DNA of 64,000 bases, taken from positions 2,914,001-2,978,000 of the forward strand of contig NZ_CP018076.1 in assembly GCF_001886735.1 (NCBI RefSeq), in the 5' to 3' direction. A program made the translations under genes and the position numbers. Source of the DNA: Sulfitobacter alexandrii (GTDB lineage Bacteria; Pseudomonadota; Alphaproteobacteria; Rhodobacterales; Rhodobacteraceae). The stretch's first letter is position 1, and each line of letters begins with the position of its first letter. The notes below the pieces were generated by a model, which made no database searches, had not been told where the DNA came from, and was given only the letters and a program-made list of their open reading frames with translations. Below are positions 1 through 8,084 of the stretch, in pieces.

Positions 1-315
1 CGCCGCGCGCATGCCGGTCAGCAGGTTTTCCTCGACCGTCAGCTTCGCGAAAATCTGCCGTCCCTGGGGCACGTAGCCGATCCCGGCGCGGGCAAGCGCG
101 TAGGGCTTCATCCCCGCCGTGTCCCCGTCGAGGAAGCGGATGGTCCCGCCGGTCTTCGGCAGGTGGCCGGTCAGCACGCGCATCAGCGTGGTCTTGCCCA
201 CCCCGTTGCGGCCGATGACGGTCAGAACCTCCTCTTCGCCCAGTTCGAAGGACAGGTCGCTCAGTACATTGATGGTACCGTATCCACCGGTCAGGTCTTG
301 TGCAGACAGGATCAT
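1..315 (-). CDS. livF: Branched-chain amino acid/urea-type ABC transporter ATP-binding protein, LivF/UrtE-like (partial)
   Basis: This is the second ATPase of a HAAT-family importer; it powers uptake through the LivH/LivM permeases at the inner membrane. The 105 visible residues start at an ATG at 315 and run off the left edge. They show a Walker A motif GRNGVGKTT near residues 35-43 and the Q-loop stretch YVPQGRQIF followed by LTVEENL, which is typical of LivF and UrtE. The start overlaps the stop of the upstream livG gene (ATGA, 312-315), so the two are translationally coupled. The signature and Walker B motifs lie outside the window. The substrate cannot be read from this fragment. Confidence 0.9.
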   Translation of the reverse strand, partial: MILSAQDLTGGYGTINVLSDLSFELGEEEVLTVIGRNGVGKTTLMRVLTGHLPKTGGTIRFLDGDTAGMKPYALARAGIGYVPQGRQIFAKLTVEENLLTGMRAA

Positions 316-1028
316 GCGTGCCTCCCCAGGTAGATGTCGCGCACCTCCTCGTCCTCGGAGATCGTCTGGAAATCCGAATCCCGCAACAGCGCGCCCTGGT
401 GCAGCACGACCGTCCGGCAATCGAGCGCACGCACGAAACTCATGTCGTGTTCGATCGCCACGACGCTGCAGACCTGCGCGACCTCGCGGGCGATCTCGGC
501 CGTCCGGGCGGTCTCTTCCGGTGTCATGCCCGCCGTCGGCTCATCCAGCAGCAGCACGCGCGGCCGGATCGCCAGCACCATGCCGATCTCCAGCCATTGG
601 CGGTGCCCGTGTGACAGGTTGCAGGCCAGCGTGTCGGCCTTTGCCGTGAGGCTCACACGCTCGAGAATGGTGTCGACGCTCATGCCGCCGCCCCGCGCGG
701 CGCCGGGACCGTTCACCGAGACTTCGATGTTCTCCCGCACGCTCAGATCCTCGAAGGTGCTGGGCACCTGAAACTTGCGCCCGATTCCCGCGCGCACGAT
801 GTGATGCGGCTTCCAGCCCGTGATGTCCTTTCCGGCGGTCAGGACCTGCCCACTGTCGGGCTGGATCACGCCGGTGATCAGGTTCAGCAACGTGGACTTG
901 CCCGCACCGTTCGGCCCGATGATCGCGACCAGTTCCTTGGCTCCGACCGAGAACGACACGTCGCGCGTGGCGCGGACGCCGCCGAAACTCTTCGCGAGGT
1001 TGCGGGTTTCGAGGGCGGCATCGCTCAT
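312..1028 (-). CDS. livG: ABC transporter ATP-binding protein, LivG/UrtD-like
   Basis: First ATPase of the same importer, 238 residues, usual family length. It has Walker A GPNGAGKST, a signature-region motif LSHGHRQWLEIGM and Walker B VLLLDEP, followed by an IEHDMSFV H-loop. The LSHG..QWLEIGM form resembles the urea-type UrtD subfamily more than the classic leucine LivG, so urea, short amides or another small amide-like solute are as likely as branched-chain amino acids; this is inference. I place the start at the ATG at 1028, because this MSDAALETRN start overlaps the livM stop (ATGA). A longer open frame continues upstream but lies inside livM. Confidence 0.93.
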   Translation of the reverse strand: MSDAALETRNLAKSFGGVRATRDVSFSVGAKELVAIIGPNGAGKSTLLNLITGVIQPDSGQVLTAGKDITGWKPHHIVRAGIGRKFQVPSTFEDLSVRENIEVSVNGPGAARGGGMSVDTILERVSLTAKADTLACNLSHGHRQWLEIGMVLAIRPRVLLLDEPTAGMTPEETARTAEIAREVAQVCSVVAIEHDMSFVRALDCRTVVLHQGALLRDSDFQTISEDEEVRDIYLGRHA

Positions 1029-2035
1029 GACGTCCTCCTTCCCGTCAGCCTGCGCCCCATCCGGCCCAGCCATGGCAACAGCCCGTTCGGCGCGGTGAAG
1101 ACAAGGATGACAAAGCCGACCCCGACGATGAGCGGCCACAAGGCGGCGCTGACAGACGAAATTTCCTGCTGGAAGCGCATCACCAGGAAGGTGCCGACCA
1201 CCGGCCCCACCAGCGTGCCCCGCCCGCCGACGACGACCCACATGATCACTTCGGTCGACAGCAAAAGACCCACAAGGTCGGGAACCACGATGCCGGACGT
1301 GGCGGCGTAGAGCGCCCCGGCAAACCCCGCGATGCCCGCCGACAACATCAGCGCCTTCAGCAGTTCCGCCGACGTGTCGTAGCCAAGAGACCGTGCCCGC
1401 GTCTCGTTGCACTGGATCGCGGTCAGAACCTTGCCCGTGTGCCCTGCACTCAGGGTCGCGACCACGAAGTAGAGCAGGACAAGCGTGCCCAGCGCGAGGT
1501 AGAGAGAGCTGGTGGGCGAATAGAAGACGAAGCCTCCGAGCGTCAGCGGCGGCACCCCGACAAGGCCCGCATCGCCCCCGGTGACCGCGACCCATGAAAT
1601 CGCAAGTTGCTGCGCGATCACCCCAAGGGCCAGCGTCACGATGGTAAAGAAATCGCCCCGGATTCCGGCGAACAACAGGAAGTAGCCGATGACACCGGCC
1701 ACCACCACCGGCAGGGCCACGGCCGCGCCGAGCCCGGCCAGCGATCCCGCGGTGCCGCCCAGCTCCGGCGCGACCAGCGCGTAGGCATAGGCGCCCACGC
1801 CGAAGAACACCGCGTGTCCGAAACTGAGCTGGCCCGTCTTTCCCCAGAAATAGTCCAGCGACAACGCGAACAGGCCGAAAATGGCCGCGTCCCGCAGCGC
1901 CGTCGTGTTGTAGTAGTCGAGGTAGGGGGAGGCCACCAGCAGTGCCGCCGCCAGCACGAGGAAAATCACCGTGTGGCTTCTGTCCTTGCGGAACAGCTCT
2001 CCGAGGCCGCCCCATCCGGTCCTGCGCGCGCTCAT
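1025..2035 (-). CDS. livM: Branched-chain amino acid-type ABC transporter permease, LivM-like
   Basis: Inner-membrane permease of 336 residues with a short cytoplasmic N terminus (MSARRTGWGG) followed by about nine hydrophobic segments. The family motif region GKTGQLSFGHAVFFGVGAYAYAL occurs near residue 70, and the cytoplasmic EAA-like region is near ALMLSAGIAGFAGALYAA. It pairs with LivH to form the membrane channel. Its stop overlaps the livG start and its start overlaps the livH stop, both by four bases, which indicates a tightly coupled operon. The assignment to the LivM family is firm; the substrate is unknown. Confidence 0.93.
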   Translation of the reverse strand: MSARRTGWGGLGELFRKDRSHTVIFLVLAAALLVASPYLDYYNTTALRDAAIFGLFALSLDYFWGKTGQLSFGHAVFFGVGAYAYALVAPELGGTAGSLAGLGAAVALPVVVAGVIGYFLLFAGIRGDFFTIVTLALGVIAQQLAISWVAVTGGDAGLVGVPPLTLGGFVFYSPTSSLYLALGTLVLLYFVVATLSAGHTGKVLTAIQCNETRARSLGYDTSAELLKALMLSAGIAGFAGALYAATSGIVVPDLVGLLLSTEVIMWVVVGGRGTLVGPVVGTFLVMRFQQEISSVSAALWPLIVGVGFVILVFTAPNGLLPWLGRMGRRLTGRRTS

Positions 2036-2880
2036 GGCTTCACCAGACCCTGCGGCCGGAACCGCACCAGAATGATCGCCAGCAACAGCACGATGGCCCG
2101 CGACAGGCTTGGCGACAATTGATAGGCGATCAGGCTGTCCAGCCCGCCGATGAAGGCGCTGCCCGCCAGCACCCCGCCCATGGAGCCGACCCCGCCCACG
2201 ATCACCACGAAGAACGAATTGGCCAGATAGTTCACGCCGATCTGCGGCAGGATCGACACCAGCGGCGCCACGAGCGCGCCCGCGACGGCGGCGACCGCAC
2301 TTCCGATCGCAAAGGAGATCGAGAACGTGCGCGCCGTGTTGATCCCGACCGATTCCGCCATCTCCCGGTTCTGTATCACCGCCCGCAGGTCCAGCCCCAG
2401 CGAGGTTTTCCGCATCGCGATGGCGAGGGCGACGAAGATCAGCAACGCCAGCGTGATCAACAACAGTCGGTAGGCCGGATAGGCCGTGCCCATGATCTCA
2501 ACCGCGCCCTTGATCGGTGCGGGTACGGTGCGGGCCCCGGTCCCGAAGGCCAGTTGCAGAAGTTGCTGGAACGCCAGACTGACCCCCCAGGTCGCAAGGA
2601 TCGCCTGGATCGGCCGGTCATAGAGATGCCGCACGATCCCCCATTCCAGCAGCAGCCCGCCAAGGGCACCCACCGCCATCGCCAGCATCAGCCCCCCCAC
2701 GAAACCGAGGCCCGCGTCATGGGCCACCACCATGGCAAAGGCGCCGATGGCGACGAATTCGCCATGCGCCAGGTTCAGCACGCGCATCAGACCGAAGATG
2801 ATTGCCAACCCAAGCCCGACCAGCATAAGGATGCTGGTCAGGGTCGCCGCGTTCAGCAGGATGACGATCAGGTCACTCAC
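2032..2880 (-). CDS. livH: Branched-chain amino acid-type ABC transporter permease, LivH-like
   Basis: Permease of 282 residues, almost wholly hydrophobic, with the LivH hallmark GLGLAIIFGLMRVLNLAHGEFVAIGA near residues 20-50 and GGVGSMGGVLAGSAFIGGL near the C terminus. It starts with ATG at 2880, inside the last codons of the upstream deacetylase (ATGA, 2877-2880), so translation of the permease is coupled to the deacetylase. No periplasmic binding-protein gene is visible in the window. It is probably beyond the left edge, after livF, or elsewhere. Confidence 0.93.
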   Translation of the reverse strand: MSDLIVILLNAATLTSILMLVGLGLAIIFGLMRVLNLAHGEFVAIGAFAMVVAHDAGLGFVGGLMLAMAVGALGGLLLEWGIVRHLYDRPIQAILATWGVSLAFQQLLQLAFGTGARTVPAPIKGAVEIMGTAYPAYRLLLITLALLIFVALAIAMRKTSLGLDLRAVIQNREMAESVGINTARTFSISFAIGSAVAAVAGALVAPLVSILPQIGVNYLANSFFVVIVGGVGSMGGVLAGSAFIGGLDSLIAYQLSPSLSRAIVLLLAIILVRFRPQGLVKP

Positions 2881-3992
2881 TGCGCGGCCTGCCTTTCACG
2901 CAATGCCGGATGGCCCGCGATGGCGCGCTCGATGGCCTCCTGCTGGTGGGGCTGCAGGTCCTGCCCCGGCCATGCGGCCACGACCTCCTGCAACGGATCC
3001 TTGAGTTCCGTGCGATGACCGGACATCTCCTCCAGCATGGCCATCGCGCAGTAGGGCACGTAGGCCTCGCTGTAGCCACCCTCGTGCACCGCCAGCAGGC
3101 GGCCCATGCACAGGTCGGCCGCCCGTTCCATCAGCCGCGCCGTCATCCAGCGGTAGGTCTCGCTATCCAGCAGCTGGCGCGCCAACGGGTCGAACCCGTT
3201 GGCGTCGAAACCGGCGGCGATCACGATCAGATCGGGCGCGAAGGCGTCGAGCGCCGGCAGGACCGCCCGCTCGAAGGCCGCCTTGTAGGCCCCGATCCCC
3301 GATCCGGCGGGCAGCGGGATGTTCAGGTTGTAGCCCTCCCCCGCGCCTGTACCGCGCGCGTCATGGCCCCCGGTTTCCGCCGGGTAGTTCCCGTCCTGAT
3401 GGATCGAGATCGTCAGAACGTCCGCGCTGTCATAGAACGCCTGTTCGGTCCCGTTGCCGTGATGCACGTCCCAGTCCACAACTGCCACGCGGCCCACGCC
3501 CAGCGTCGCCTGCGCGGCCATGATCGCGACCGAGATATTGGCCAGCAGGCAGAAACCCCGCGCCCGGTCCCGCTCCGCATGGTGGCCGGGGGGACGCACG
3601 AGGGCATAGGCATTTTCGACATTGCCGGACAGAACCGCCTCCATCGCGCTGAGCACGCCGCCGGTGGACAGCCGCGCGATCTCGTAACCGCCCGCCGAAA
3701 ACTGCACCGACTCTCCGGCTACACCGCCGGTCTTGTCGATCTGCTTGAGGTAATCGAGGTAGTCCTGCGTGTGAAACCGCAGCAAGTCCGCCTCCGCGAT
3801 CAGGCGCGGCTTCAGCGGCACCAGATGATCGCTCAGCCCGCTCGCCTCGACAAGGTTGCGGATGCGCCGCTTGCCTTCGGCGGTTTCCGCGCTCGGCATG
3901 GGCTGGTGCACGCCCTCGCAGGGCACGACCAGTATGGCGCTGCCAGGGTCATGCCACATGTATCTTTCGTGAAACAGAAATCCGGTCGCCAT
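2877..3992 (-). CDS. Class II histone deacetylase / acetylpolyamine amidohydrolase family Zn enzyme
   Basis: A 371-residue zinc amidohydrolase of the HDAC fold, which removes acetyl groups from small amines or acetyl-lysine. The catalytic pair H137-H138 (RPPGHHAE), zinc ligands D175 and H177 (DWDVHHGNGT) and D263 (AGFDANGFDP), and active-site Y307 (EGGYS) are all present, so the enzyme should be active. RBS GGAGG lies just before the ATG at 3992. It sits between a MalT-like regulator and livHMGF and overlaps livH by four bases, which suggests that its substrate is the imported compound, perhaps an acetylated amine or amide. Histones are absent in bacteria, so the HDAC name describes fold only. 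Confidence 0.9.
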   Translation of the reverse strand: MATGFLFHERYMWHDPGSAILVVPCEGVHQPMPSAETAEGKRRIRNLVEASGLSDHLVPLKPRLIAEADLLRFHTQDYLDYLKQIDKTGGVAGESVQFSAGGYEIARLSTGGVLSAMEAVLSGNVENAYALVRPPGHHAERDRARGFCLLANISVAIMAAQATLGVGRVAVVDWDVHHGNGTEQAFYDSADVLTISIHQDGNYPAETGGHDARGTGAGEGYNLNIPLPAGSGIGAYKAAFERAVLPALDAFAPDLIVIAAGFDANGFDPLARQLLDSETYRWMTARLMERAADLCMGRLLAVHEGGYSEAYVPYCAMAMLEEMSGHRTELKDPLQEVVAAWPGQDLQPHQQEAIERAIAGHPALRERQAAQ

Positions 3993-4079
3993 AATTCCTC
4001 CGCATCCTTCGAATCGCCTTGCATCATGCTTAGGTGATCCGGATCGGTTGCGGACCCGTCGCAGGTCGGGGGAGTGATT

Positions 4080-6800
4080 TCAGCCGTCCCCGACTTTGGT
4101 ATGGGCCGGGGTCAGCCCAAGATGCTGCGCGCTCAGGATGGCCTGGGCCCGGTTCTTCACCGAAAGCTTGGAATAGATATTGCCTAGGTGCCACTTCACC
4201 GTCGGCAGCTTCATACCCAGATTGCCGCCGATCTCCTCGTTGGTGTTGCCCAGAGCGAGCTGCGCCAGCACCGCCTGCTCGCGGTGGGTCAGCTCCTCCA
4301 GCAGCGCCGCCTGTCCGGCCTGCGCGGCCGGCCGGGCGGGCGTGGCGCCCCCTGCCCGTGCGGCGGCCAGCAACTGGTTGATGTAGTTGCGTATCCCCGG
4401 GTCGATGGTCAGGGACTGATCCCGCGAGAGATGCCGGAGAACGTCGGTGATCTGCGGCCCCTCGTCGAGGAACGTTCGGACGAACCTTTCGCCTTCGGAA
4501 AGGCGAAGCGCCTCGGTCAGCGCGGCGGCGGCATCCTGCATCTGTCGCAGGTTGTGAAAGGCCAGCGCCCGCAGCACCAGCACCTCGATCTCGCGGCGCT
4601 TGCGCTGCGCCGCGTGGTTCTGTTCCAGCAGTTTCTCTGTCGCCCTGATTGCACCAAGGGATTCGCCCTCCGAGATCATGCGCCGGATGGCGGCGATCGC
4701 AGCGAATTCACGCACGAAATCCGGACCGTCCTCTCCGGCACTGGCGGTCCGCGGGCGACCGGGCGGAGGGCTGACATCCGCCCGGTCGGCGGTCAGGCGG
4801 AGCCGCTCCGCGATCAGCCGGTCGAGGTAGCGCTCGAACTTCATCTTGGGTTGCAGGCTGGCAAGGTCCAGCTTGCGAACAGCCTCGTCCCGATGTCCGG
4901 CCGCCGCCAGCAGCCTGATCTCGAGCAGGTCCATGGAAATCTGCTGCACCACCAGCGCCCAGGACCGCGCCACCTGATGATGCTGATGGAACAGTTGCTC
5001 TGCGGCGCGCAGGTCGTTGTACTCGTAAAGGATTTCCGCCAGCGCGACGCTTGCCAGCGCCTCGGGATAGGATCCCGGCCCCAGCCGCGTCTGGCTCTCG
5101 CGGATGGACTGGCGCAGGATCTGTTCGGACAGGCGCAGGTTGCCGGCGTTCTTTTCCGTCAGTCCCAGCAGAAGATCCGCCATGAAGACGCCGAAGTAGT
5201 GGCGCGCCGCGGAATGGACGGCGCGGGCGTGTTCAAAGTAGCGCCGGGCGCTGGAAAGCTCGCCGAGCGCCAGATCGACGTGCCCGAGGATATTTGCCAG
5301 TGTCCCCGACAGATAGGGGCGGTCCGGAGGCAGCCTTTCCAGCAATCCCCTGGCCTTCTCCTTTGCGGCGGGGAAATTTTCCATGGCGCTCAGCATGCCG
5401 ACTTCCATGACGCTGATCTCGCTCGGCGCGATCCCCGCGTCGTGATCCGCCTCGCGCAGCCGCTCCATCGCCAGCCGCGCCTCTTCCAGCCGGGTGGCGG
5501 CATCCTCGGGGCTCGCGCCCTGCATCAGCAGCCACAGGTGGCACAGCACGATTCCCGGCCTGTCCCGCTGAAGATCCGCCGGGATCATGTCCAGCAGCCG
5601 CCGGGTTTCCAGCACGTAGCCCTGCAACAGCCGGTTCACGGCGTGTTTTTCCACCAGTTCGACCGCCCGTTCTTCCAGCTCTGCCAGCAGGGCATGGCGC
5701 ACCGCCTCGACGATCCGGTCCTCGTCCTCGAACCACTGGCTCGCACGGGCCGAGACATCGCGCCGCTGCGCCTCGCTGACCCGCGCCAGAAGCAGCTCCT
5801 GAAACAGGTGGTGATAGCGGTAGCGCCCCTCCGGCCCGTCGAGCCGGATCAGGAACAGATTGCGCTCCGCCAGTTCTCGCAGGCGATCGGCGGCGTCGGT
5901 CCAGCCCAAAATGCCTTCGCAGGTCTCGACCGAGAAACGGGTCAGGATTGCCGTCTCGAACATGAAGCGGGCGAGGTCTTCCGGCAGATTTCTCAGCACC
6001 TCGTCGAACAGGTATTCCGAGATCTGGTCCTGCGTATCAGCCTGGTCGAAGACGGACCGGGTCGCGGCGGTTCCGGTCATGTTCGACAGGCTGATCGCCG
6101 CCATTCGCATTCCCGCGGGCCAGCCCTCGGTCCGATGGTGGATCTCTGCGATGGTATGTTCGGGAAGCACCGCCTGGCAGTTCTCTTCGAAGAACGCCGA
6201 AGCCTCCTCGGCCGTGAAGCACAGGTCCGACTGGCCCAGCTCCAGCACGTCGCCCGAAAGGCGCAGCCGCGCCAGCGGGAAATCCGGCTTCTTCCGGGTG
6301 GTCAGCACAAGGTTCAACCGCAGCGGCATACCCTTCATCAGCCGCGCGACAAAGGTGGACGCGGGTGTGCCGTGGATCAGGTGATAGTCATCAAGGAAAA
6401 GGACCAGTCGCTCCTGCTCCGGGCCGATTGCGCGCGCCAACCCCTCCAGCAATTCCCGCTCGGGGAAGGCGACGGCGGACCCCAGCAGCGCCAGCAGGCG
6501 CGGCGCCGTGTCGGGCGCGAGCCCCGTCAGCGATTTCAGCAGCTTTTCCACGAACTGCTCGGGCGACGCGTCGCTCTCGTCAAGGCCGATCCAACCGCGC
6601 GGGACTTGCGCCGCGCCCAGACGGTGCCACCACTGCCGCGCCACGTGAGACTTGCCATACCCCGCAGGTGCCTGAACGATCAGCAGTTTCACGGGCCAAG
6701 CGCCTTCGACCCGCGAAATCAGCGCGTCCCGCGCGATGAACCCGGTTCCCGCCCCTCGGGGCGCCCCGGCAGACAGCGTGTCGCCAGGTGCTACGGTCAT
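4080..6800 (-). CDS. MalT-like LuxR-family transcriptional activator (STAND ATPase)
   Basis: A 906-residue signal-transducing ATPase. The N-terminal NTPase module has Walker A APAGYGKS near residue 43 and Walker B LVLFLDDYHLI near 130. A long helical TPR-like middle (about 400-800) follows, then a C-terminal LuxR helix-turn-helix with LTHREQAVLAQLALGN and KWHLGNIYSKL. Such proteins bind a small inducer, multimerise with ATP and activate transcription. I chose the ATG at 6800 (MTVAPGD); an in-frame ATG at 6911 adds 37 residues that do not look like protein of this family. The deacetylase and liv genes follow 87 bases downstream on the same strand and are its likely targets or operon partners. 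Confidence 0.88.
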   Translation of the reverse strand: MTVAPGDTLSAGAPRGAGTGFIARDALISRVEGAWPVKLLIVQAPAGYGKSHVARQWWHRLGAAQVPRGWIGLDESDASPEQFVEKLLKSLTGLAPDTAPRLLALLGSAVAFPERELLEGLARAIGPEQERLVLFLDDYHLIHGTPASTFVARLMKGMPLRLNLVLTTRKKPDFPLARLRLSGDVLELGQSDLCFTAEEASAFFEENCQAVLPEHTIAEIHHRTEGWPAGMRMAAISLSNMTGTAATRSVFDQADTQDQISEYLFDEVLRNLPEDLARFMFETAILTRFSVETCEGILGWTDAADRLRELAERNLFLIRLDGPEGRYRYHHLFQELLLARVSEAQRRDVSARASQWFEDEDRIVEAVRHALLAELEERAVELVEKHAVNRLLQGYVLETRRLLDMIPADLQRDRPGIVLCHLWLLMQGASPEDAATRLEEARLAMERLREADHDAGIAPSEISVMEVGMLSAMENFPAAKEKARGLLERLPPDRPYLSGTLANILGHVDLALGELSSARRYFEHARAVHSAARHYFGVFMADLLLGLTEKNAGNLRLSEQILRQSIRESQTRLGPGSYPEALASVALAEILYEYNDLRAAEQLFHQHHQVARSWALVVQQISMDLLEIRLLAAAGHRDEAVRKLDLASLQPKMKFERYLDRLIAERLRLTADRADVSPPPGRPRTASAGEDGPDFVREFAAIAAIRRMISEGESLGAIRATEKLLEQNHAAQRKRREIEVLVLRALAFHNLRQMQDAAAALTEALRLSEGERFVRTFLDEGPQITDVLRHLSRDQSLTIDPGIRNYINQLLAAARAGGATPARPAAQAGQAALLEELTHREQAVLAQLALGNTNEEIGGNLGMKLPTVKWHLGNIYSKLSVKNRAQAILSAQHLGLTPAHTKVGDG

Positions 6801-7003
6801 TTCGGCTTCTTGATCACGGTGGCAGGATCCATCGGCAGGCCAGGTTGAGGGGGCGCATTCACGCGGATATGCGGAATGCCACCAACATAGGGACAACGCG
6901 ACAGCAAGCAAACAACTCTGCCCGTGTTAGCACGTGCCTCGCCCCTCGCCTCTATTAAGTTCGAAATATTGAGTATTCGCGCCGAACCGGCTTCCTTCCG
7001 GAC
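6801..7003. promoter_or_regulatory. Divergent intergenic region between MalT-like regulator and kinase gene
   Basis: About 200 bases separate two divergently transcribed genes, so promoters for both should lie here. The part nearest the kinase (6950-6985) is locally AT-rich with the near-symmetric sequence AATATTGAGTATT. No confident -35/-10 pair or operator can be assigned by eye. Confidence 0.4.
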
Positions 7004-8080
7004 ATGACACACGTTTCCAACCCGCCCCAGGGCACCCTTTCCGTCGCGGACCTGCGCTTTGTGCCCCCTGCTCTGCCACCGGCACACCTGGCCGAGGCGT
7101 TGCGCCGGGACTACGGGCTCGAGGGCCCGCAGAAACCGCTGGCCGGCGAGCGGGACCAGAACACGCGCGTCCGAACGACCGGTGGCGACTATCTGGCCAA
7201 GGTCGCCAATCCGTCCGAGGATACCGTGCTCATCGACTTTCAGATCGCCGCGCTGGAGCACCTTGCGGCACTGGACAGCACCCTGCCCGTTCCCCGCATG
7301 ATCCCCGCCCGCGATGGCGCGTTGACCGTCCCCGCCCACCACGCAGACGAGACCTTCAGCCTGCGCGTGCTCAGCTTCCTGCCGGGCACCCCGCTGAACG
7401 TGACGAACCACGTCAGCGACGGACTCGCTCGGGACATCGGGCATCTGCTGGGCCGGCTCAATCGGGCTTTCGAGGGGTTCTCGCACCCCGCGGCAACCCA
7501 CTTCATGCCCTGGAACACGCTGAACGGCCTGCTGGAATCGCGCCAGCTTTCGCAGGACTACCTGCCGGACCACCTGCGCGCGCGTTGCGAGCCCGTCATC
7601 CGGCGGCTGGCCGCCGCCAGCCTGCCCGCCATGCGGGACATGCCGCAAGTGATGATTCACGGCGACGCCCATTCGGGCAATATCCTGATCGCGCCGGACG
7701 ACCCCGACCGGGTCTGCGGACTGATCGACTTCGGCGACATGATCGCCGGCCCCGTCCTGCAGGAGCTTGCCGTGGCGCTGGCCAGCCTGATCGAACACGA
7801 GGTCGACCCCGTCGCCATTTCCATCGCCTGCCTGCAGGGCTTTGACGAGGCAAGCACGCTGCCGCTTGACCAACTGCCTTACCTGCACGACGCGATCCTC
7901 GCCCGAATGATCCTGACGGTGGAGCTTCTGACTTTCCGCGTCCGGCACGACCTGTCCGGGGCCGAATCCCTTGCCCGGAACGAACTGCCCCGGTGCATCC
8001 GCGCACTAGAGCGCGAGCTCGACACCGACCCCGAGGCTTACACGCGCCGCGTTCTGGATACGGCCTACCAGATGGAGTGA
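7004..8080 (+). CDS. APH-fold small-molecule kinase, hydroxylysine kinase-like
   Basis: A 358-residue aminoglycoside phosphotransferase/choline kinase-fold protein. The catalytic Brenner motif is HGDAHSGN at 219-226 and the metal-binding motif IDFGD at 241-245. The next gene, four bases downstream, encodes a class III PLP enzyme of the phospho-lyase type. In animals the pair HYKK (hydroxylysine kinase) and PHYKPL (5-phosphohydroxylysine phospho-lyase) have exactly these two folds. I infer that this kinase phosphorylates an amino alcohol or hydroxy-amino acid that the next enzyme then cleaves. It could instead be specific for ethanolamine or another hydroxylated amine. It is not likely to be an antibiotic-resistance enzyme. 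Confidence 0.82.
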   Translation: MTHVSNPPQGTLSVADLRFVPPALPPAHLAEALRRDYGLEGPQKPLAGERDQNTRVRTTGGDYLAKVANPSEDTVLIDFQIAALEHLAALDSTLPVPRMIPARDGALTVPAHHADETFSLRVLSFLPGTPLNVTNHVSDGLARDIGHLLGRLNRAFEGFSHPAATHFMPWNTLNGLLESRQLSQDYLPDHLRARCEPVIRRLAAASLPAMRDMPQVMIHGDAHSGNILIAPDDPDRVCGLIDFGDMIAGPVLQELAVALASLIEHEVDPVAISIACLQGFDEASTLPLDQLPYLHDAILARMILTVELLTFRVRHDLSGAESLARNELPRCIRALERELDTDPEAYTRRVLDTAYQME

Positions 8081-8084
8081 TCCC

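Noticed and set aside
4188..6848. Very long open frame (886 codons) on the plus strand opposite the MalT-like gene
   Set aside because: It is the mirror of a well-supported gene in GC-rich DNA and its translation shows no domain or motif.
7004..8080. Call as aminoglycoside resistance phosphotransferase
   Set aside because: The four-base linkage to a phospho-lyase-type PLP enzyme points to metabolism, and no mobile element or resistance context is present.
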